From the NCBI GenBank assembly GCA_049890295.1, contig JBMHBP010000009.1:62001-126000 (forward strand): DNA of 64,000 nt. The letters run 5' to 3'. The notes under the pieces are model-generated. The model had not been told where the DNA came from. It did no database searches and saw only the letters and a program-made list of their open reading frames with translations. This document shows, one piece after another, positions 59,935-64,000 of the stretch. Made by a program: the position numbers and the translations under genes. How positions within the stretch are numbered: position 1 is the first letter of the stretch; every line of letters begins with the position of its first letter. This DNA is from GCA-2862585 sp049890295 (GTDB lineage Bacteria > Bacteroidota > Bacteroidia > Flavobacteriales > UBA7312).

Positions 59935-61752
59935 TTAATTAAAGTCCCCAATATAGGCTAAAACATCTCCCTCTTGATATTGAAACTCTTTATTTAATGT
60001 TATAAAATGTATACTATTTTTTCTTCTTATGAGAATAGGAATCGCTTCTTCATTTTTATTATTTAAAATACCTTGTATTTGTTTAGATGAAGTAATTTCA
60101 ATTTCTTTTACCTCAGGATATTTCCTAACTAGTTCAATTAACTTGATATAATCTGAATCTTTAGAGAATAAAATATTTGTTGGTCGAGCTAGTGTATCAA
60201 GCTTAATTTCATTTACTGTAATAAGTCTGTATACATTATCATCTCCTATTGTATTTTTTAGCTTTCTACATGAAAAAATATTAACGTCATTACTAGATGT
60301 TAATGCTAACATATGTCCAGCGTCATCTAAATCCAGATCATTATCTTCTGATAATATATTTGCTTCTACAACATTTAGTTTAGCGGCCTTTGCTAATCTT
60401 ACATTTTCCTTAGATAAATCGTATAAAGTAGTTGAAATATTATTTTTTTCTAGATAATTCGCAATACTAACTGAACCTTCATTAGCACCAACGATAAGTA
60501 CTCTATTACTTGCTTTTTTAACCAAACCTAGGGCCTTAGCTACTAACTTTGCGGAAAGTCCATTTAACGTGACTGTTCCCAGTATTATCATAAATGTAAG
60601 AGGAACAAGTAGTTCAACATCTTGCCTTAGTGTGGGTGGTAATGAAATTTTATCTGACATCAGATACAATGAAAATAATGAGGCTACTGCAGCTGCAACA
60701 ATACCTTTTGGACCAATCCAAGCTATAAAGGCTTTTTCTTTCCAGTTCAGTTCTGATTTCCATGAGCTTAACCAAACTACAAGTGGTCTAAGTAAGAATA
60801 CGACTGCTAAAAATATATAAATGGAACTTTTTTCTAGTAACCTTAATTGATCCATAGAGATATTTGAGGATAGTATGATAAAAAGAACCGATATAAGTAT
60901 AACCGTGAGGCTCTCTTTAAAATCTAAAATTTTATCAATATTAGGAGTTTTAATATTTGCAAGCAAAATACCCATTACCGTTACTGATAGTAGACCTGAC
61001 TCTGGTTGTAGAGTGTCTGCACCTGTAAATGCAAAAATCACAAAACCTAAGGATAATACATTTATCAAAAAGTGTGGAATGAGGTTCTTTTTTAATAAGG
61101 TATGTAATGCCCATCCTGAAAATAATCCAAAAAAGGAACCTACGCATACGGTAAGAAAGAATGTTTTTAAAGCCAATTGAGTTAATCCCATAGAATGGTC
61201 ACCACCAACACCCATTGTTGACACAAAAAATAATTCATAAACCAATACTGCTACTAGAGCTCCTATAGGATCAATGACAATCCCTTCCCATTGTAAAATG
61301 GTGCTAATATTCTTTTTTGGTCGAACACTTCTTAAAATTGGTGCAATAACTGTTGGGCCTGTTACAATAATTAAAGAGCCAAATAATAATCCCACTCTAT
61401 AATCCATATCAAGAAAATAGTGTGCTACAACAGCACCACCTAAACCCATTACTATGGGGCCAAAAATTAATAAATTACGAACTACACCAGCTAACTGTCG
61501 AACTTCTTTAAACTTTAAGGTAAGACCTCCTTCGAAAAGAATAATTCCAACTGATAGTGCCACAAAATAATACATGGTATTACCAGCGAAAATATTTTCT
61601 GGATTAATCCATTGTTCCTCAAGAAAAAGTGTTGAAAGTGGCCCCATAAAAAGACCAAGTAGAATAAGTGGGAAAATTGCAGGAATTTTCATTTTCCAGG
61701 CAATCCACTGAGCAAGAATTCCAAAAACAATTATAGCGGCTAGTTCTAACAT
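59935..61752 (-). CDS. Cation:proton antiporter (CPA1 type) with RCK domain
   Basis: A 605-residue inner-membrane antiporter. About twelve transmembrane segments occupy residues 1-390. GPTVIAPILRSVRPKKN and LQWEGIVIDPIGALVAV contain the acidic ion-binding residues. A Rossmann RCK_N domain (about 415-535, RVLIVGANEGSVSIANYL) and a TrkA_C domain (about 535-605, ending GDVLAYIGDF) follow. Such cytoplasmic domains usually bind nucleotides or cations and gate transport. Na+ or K+ specificity is not readable. A TATTTTAG sequence 16 bases before the ATG may be a -7 box with one mismatch. Confidence 0.92.
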   Translation of the reverse strand: MLELAAIIVFGILAQWIAWKMKIPAIFPLILLGLFMGPLSTLFLEEQWINPENIFAGNTMYYFVALSVGIILFEGGLTLKFKEVRQLAGVVRNLLIFGPIVMGLGGAVVAHYFLDMDYRVGLLFGSLIIVTGPTVIAPILRSVRPKKNISTILQWEGIVIDPIGALVAVLVYELFFVSTMGVGGDHSMGLTQLALKTFFLTVCVGSFFGLFSGWALHTLLKKNLIPHFLINVLSLGFVIFAFTGADTLQPESGLLSVTVMGILLANIKTPNIDKILDFKESLTVILISVLFIILSSNISMDQLRLLEKSSIYIFLAVVFLLRPLVVWLSSWKSELNWKEKAFIAWIGPKGIVAAAVASLFSLYLMSDKISLPPTLRQDVELLVPLTFMIILGTVTLNGLSAKLVAKALGLVKKASNRVLIVGANEGSVSIANYLEKNNISTTLYDLSKENVRLAKAAKLNVVEANILSEDNDLDLDDAGHMLALTSSNDVNIFSCRKLKNTIGDDNVYRLITVNEIKLDTLARPTNILFSKDSDYIKLIELVRKYPEVKEIEITSSKQIQGILNNKNEEAIPILIRRKNSIHFITLNKEFQYQEGDVLAYIGDFN

Positions 61753-61782
61753 ACATTCAATTTTCCCCTAAAATAAAAAAAT

Positions 61783-61811
61783 AAAAAAAATGGGAGCTAA
61801 TGCTCCCATTT
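61783..61811 (-). terminator. Terminator of the BtuG-like gene
   Basis: Perfect stem AAATGGGAGC / GCTCCCATTT with loop TAAT; on the minus strand it is followed by a T-run. It separates the vitamin-uptake pair from the antiporter operon. Confidence 0.85.
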
Positions 61812-61828
61812 AATTTTTAAAGTTGTTT

Positions 61829-62869
61829 TTAGTATCCAAAGTTAGATGGAATTATTCCAACATTATAAGTGTTTTCTAATTCCCCGCTTAAAGAATACTC
61901 ATAAACTAAACCATTTTGAGAATAATCTAAAGCATCTGCAGCATATAAATGACCATCGTAAATTGAAATTTGACCGTAATAACTTCCTGATACTATCACA
62001 TTTGAATCAAGTTGGCTACTATTTATTGACTGGCTAAAAATAGATCCACCATTTTTAAAATACAATTTATCCCAATAAAAATCTAAGCCTGAAGGGTGTT
62101 GACCTTCTGGGAAAACAATTGTTTTCTCAATTGTTTGGGATGTTGTATTTATTGCCGTTAGGGCACCTGGAGTATGTCCTACTATCTCTGTATAATCACT
62201 ATTCCAAATAGTATTTCCGCCACTTAACACCCAAAGGTAGTTTCCATCACTAACAAGATTGGTTGGATTATCAGCGACTGTAATAGTCTCAACGAGCTGG
62301 TTAGTTGAAATATCAATAACCGAAACTGAATTTCCAGAACCCCAGCCTGAATTAGCTACATAAGCATAATTGTCTATTACTTTTAGTTGTTGAGGAGCAA
62401 ATCCAACAGAAATAGAAGCAGTGACTTGATTTGAGTTTAAATCTAATACATGTACTTTTCCATTTTGATCAGTTATATAAGCTTGCTCATCTCCTGCTTT
62501 TGCTATATATCTAGGCTGGCCTACACCTTCTATATCAGCAACAAATTCCATGGTGCCAGCATCTGCTACCACAACTTTACCTGAGTTGTTAACTACGATA
62601 TATGCAAGAGTATCAATTATATTAATTGACTGAACAACATCTCCTAAAGGAAAACTATTCACTGATTCGAAAATTCCGTTTTCAATTGAACCATCTTTAG
62701 AAATAAAAGATAAACTTCCATTGGCTGACATGAAGTTCCCTTCACAGCTAACGAATAATCCATCATCAAATTTTTCTTTAATTGGCACATCATTGTCTTT
62801 GCCACAAGAAACTATTGTTAGAACAACAATAATTAGCAAAAGATTTTTAATTGTTTTGATTGTTTTCAT
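61829..62869 (-). CDS. DUF5074/YncE-like beta-propeller lipoprotein, BtuG-like
   Basis: A 346-residue exported lipoprotein with signal peptide and lipobox IVSC (Cys22). The Cys is followed by GKDND, an acidic stretch like surface-export signals of Bacteroidota lipoproteins. The rest is propeller blades of the YVTN/YncE kind: SLSFISKDGSIENGIF, GQPRYIAKAGDEQAYITDQNG, VGFAPQQLKVIDNYAYVANSG, NPTNLVSDGNYLWVLSGG. This matches DUF5074 proteins, and BtuG of Bacteroides, which binds cobalamin at the cell surface, is of this kind. It lies four bases after the TonB-dependent receptor gene, as BtuG follows BtuB. Corrinoid binding is inferred. Confidence 0.85.
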   Translation of the reverse strand: MKTIKTIKNLLLIIVVLTIVSCGKDNDVPIKEKFDDGLFVSCEGNFMSANGSLSFISKDGSIENGIFESVNSFPLGDVVQSINIIDTLAYIVVNNSGKVVVADAGTMEFVADIEGVGQPRYIAKAGDEQAYITDQNGKVHVLDLNSNQVTASISVGFAPQQLKVIDNYAYVANSGWGSGNSVSVIDISTNQLVETITVADNPTNLVSDGNYLWVLSGGNTIWNSDYTEIVGHTPGALTAINTTSQTIEKTIVFPEGQHPSGLDFYWDKLYFKNGGSIFSQSINSSQLDSNVIVSGSYYGQISIYDGHLYAADALDYSQNGLVYEYSLSGELENTYNVGIIPSNFGY

Positions 62870-62873
62870 AATA

Positions 62874-64000
62874 TTAAAATTTAAAGTTAAAACTAGTTAT
62901 TAAATGTCTTCCAGGCATAGGAAACCACCTATATACTTGATAGGACTTATTCAAAAGATTATTAATTTTTAGATTAAATGTAAATGGTTTATCTTGTATT
63001 TGATGATTAATTATTAAATCAGTAATAAAATAGGAAGCTAATTCATTGCTTTCATCAGAAGAAGTAAATACCTTTCCATTAAAAGAATTTACCACAGAAA
63101 ATTTCCATTTATTGAAAGCAATATGAGTTATACAGCTTGCCTTATGAAATGGAACATAAGCAAGTTGTTTACCAAGACTATTATCATTCTCGATATCGCT
63201 TTTTTTGATAGAGGAAATGGTAAAAGCATACAAAAACTGGGAAGACAAATTAGCTTTTGCTAGTTTTTTATTAAAATCGTTTTTTAACTCTAATCCTCTG
63301 GACCAAACTTGCTTTAAATTTTGTGGAATCCAGATTGACTCTGAGTTTGGCTGCCAATATATCATGTTATCTACTAAATTAGAATAAAGAGATAATGAAG
63401 TACTTCTAAATTCTAATGAAGTCTCTGAATTTAGTGCTATTTCTGGTAATAACTCTGTATTTCCAATAGCGCCATCTCCCACCCAATATAAGTCATTAAA
63501 AGAGGGTGCTCTAAAGTTTTTAGCAATGTGAACTTTCCATCTAAGATTAGAGTTTAAACTTAAATTATGACCAAAACTATAAAGAAAAGGCACAGAATAA
63601 ATAGGATGAATTTCCTGGCGTAAAGAAGCAGATGTTGTTAATCTATTTATCTGATATTTAGTCGATATAAAACTTGCTAGTAAGTTCTCATCAGCAGGTT
63701 TACTGTAATAATTTGAATTTACACTCCTGTTTTCGAAATTTAAACCAATATGTGTGACAAGATTTTTAAACGTTTTTTCAAGATTGATTGTAGAAAAATG
63801 ATGCTTGTTTTGTAAACGACTTCTAACTGTATTGGATTTATATTTAAAATTTTCAGCGACAAGAGCATATGTAAATTTCAATGAATAGTTATCTTGATAT
63901 TTATTCCAATAGAACTTTGTTCTAACTGCATCATCCCATTGAATAGCCATAGGGTTAGAACTCAACATACCTACCGGTACTTCTCTAAAGTTATTTGAAA
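62874..64000 (-). CDS. TonB-dependent outer-membrane receptor, C-terminal part (BtuB-like), runs off the right edge
   Basis: The visible 375 codons are all beta-barrel. The reading frame continues without a stop past the last base, so an internal ATG at 63968 is not the true start. Barrel strands alternate through RNSV-type segments, with extracellular loops, the typical NLRWKVHIAKNFRAPSFNDLYW, LPEIALNSETSLEFRS and FTFNLKINNLLNKSYQVYRWFPMPGR. It ends in the aromatic SFNFKF. The plug and TonB box are outside. The next gene is BtuG-like, which points to cobalamin or related corrinoids as cargo; the barrel itself does not prove it. Confidence 0.88.
   Translation of the reverse strand, partial: SNNFREVPVGMLSSNPMAIQWDDAVRTKFYWNKYQDNYSLKFTYALVAENFKYKSNTVRSRLQNKHHFSTINLEKTFKNLVTHIGLNFENRSVNSNYYSKPADENLLASFISTKYQINRLTTSASLRQEIHPIYSVPFLYSFGHNLSLNSNLRWKVHIAKNFRAPSFNDLYWVGDGAIGNTELLPEIALNSETSLEFRSTSLSLYSNLVDNMIYWQPNSESIWIPQNLKQVWSRGLELKNDFNKKLAKANLSSQFLYAFTISSIKKSDIENDNSLGKQLAYVPFHKASCITHIAFNKWKFSVVNSFNGKVFTSSDESNELASYFITDLIINHQIQDKPFTFNLKINNLLNKSYQVYRWFPMPGRHLITSFNFKF

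Noticed and set aside
63966..63968. ATG at 63968 as the start of the TonB-dependent receptor
   Set aside because: The frame continues upstream to the window end with receptor-like sequence (SNNFREVPVG), and the plug domain would be missing.
1..64000. CRISPR arrays, insertion sequences, phage or defence islands
   Set aside because: I saw no tandem repeat-spacer pattern, transposase, integrase, attachment duplication or toxin-antitoxin-like pair, and the gene content is typical flavobacterial core.

Overview
The window is a chromosomal segment of a member of the phylum Bacteroidota, most likely order Flavobacteriales. Evidence read from the sequence: base composition is strongly A+T-rich; genes lack Shine-Dalgarno sites; many genes carry the Bacteroidota sigma-factor -7 box (TAnnTTTG); and the gene content is flavobacterial (GldF/GldG gliding ABC module, DUF4835, the divergent Bacteroidota omega subunit, a 477-residue GAPDH, BamD-type lipoprotein, BtuG-like DUF5074 lipoprotein). 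The genome is compact. Only one spacer exceeds 300 bp, same-strand genes overlap by 1-17 bases, and seven convergent pairs abut or overlap at their stop codons. No insertion sequence, prophage, CRISPR array, rRNA, tRNA or obvious transferred island was found.

Layout. 1-9.7 kb: N-terminal part of gyrA, divergent clpC, then a leftward run bamD-rpoZ-coaBC-DUF4835-recN-fabI. 9.8-20.7 kb: an alpha-oxoamine synthase; leftward prmC-ligA-DUF6913-dapA; rightward ribD-EamA-YigZ-M42 peptidase; leftward SPFH-thioesterase-aquaporin. 21-28.4 kb: dnaA, a tyrosine phosphatase, an RsmI-like methylase, a START-like protein, an LptF/G permease, leftward ettA, then tag and a 2-Cys peroxiredoxin. 28.5-34 kb: a leftward five-gene operon dapF-GNAT-seven-heme cytochrome/TPR-mltG-phosphohexomutase. 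34-39.7 kb: gap, a small membrane protein, saccharopine dehydrogenase family, pckA, rpmE (type B). 39.8-47.7 kb: beta-helix lipoprotein, LuxC-type reductase divergent from an Alvin-type ferredoxin, then serC-serA-DUF1015-YggS. 47.8-57.2 kb: pirin, phoH-purC, SAM hydroxide adenosyltransferase, monooxygenase, gldF-gldG-DUF4340-like, dnaN and an outer-membrane barrel. 57.2-64 kb: leftward BtuB-like receptor (cut by the window edge) and BtuG-like lipoprotein, then cation/proton antiporter-gcvT-comB-S1/P1-type hydrolase.

How they work together. Most genes are core functions: replication and repair (gyrA, dnaA, dnaN, ligA, recN, tag), lysine/peptidoglycan supply (dapA, dapF, mltG), serine synthesis (serC, serA), one-carbon metabolism (gcvT), purines (purC), riboflavin and CoA (ribD, coaBC), envelope assembly (bamD, LptF/G), and central carbon metabolism (gap, pckA).

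The less ordinary material is: the seven-heme c-type cytochrome fused to TPRs; the BtuB/BtuG-like corrinoid uptake pair; an aquaporin with plant-NIP-like pore motifs; a bacterial comB in the gcvT operon alongside an oxoamine synthase that could make sphingoid or sulfonolipid bases; a LuxC-type acyl-CoA reductase beside a low-potential-type ferredoxin; and several promoters placed so close to ATG that the mRNAs should be leaderless. I did not find a clearly new multi-gene system.
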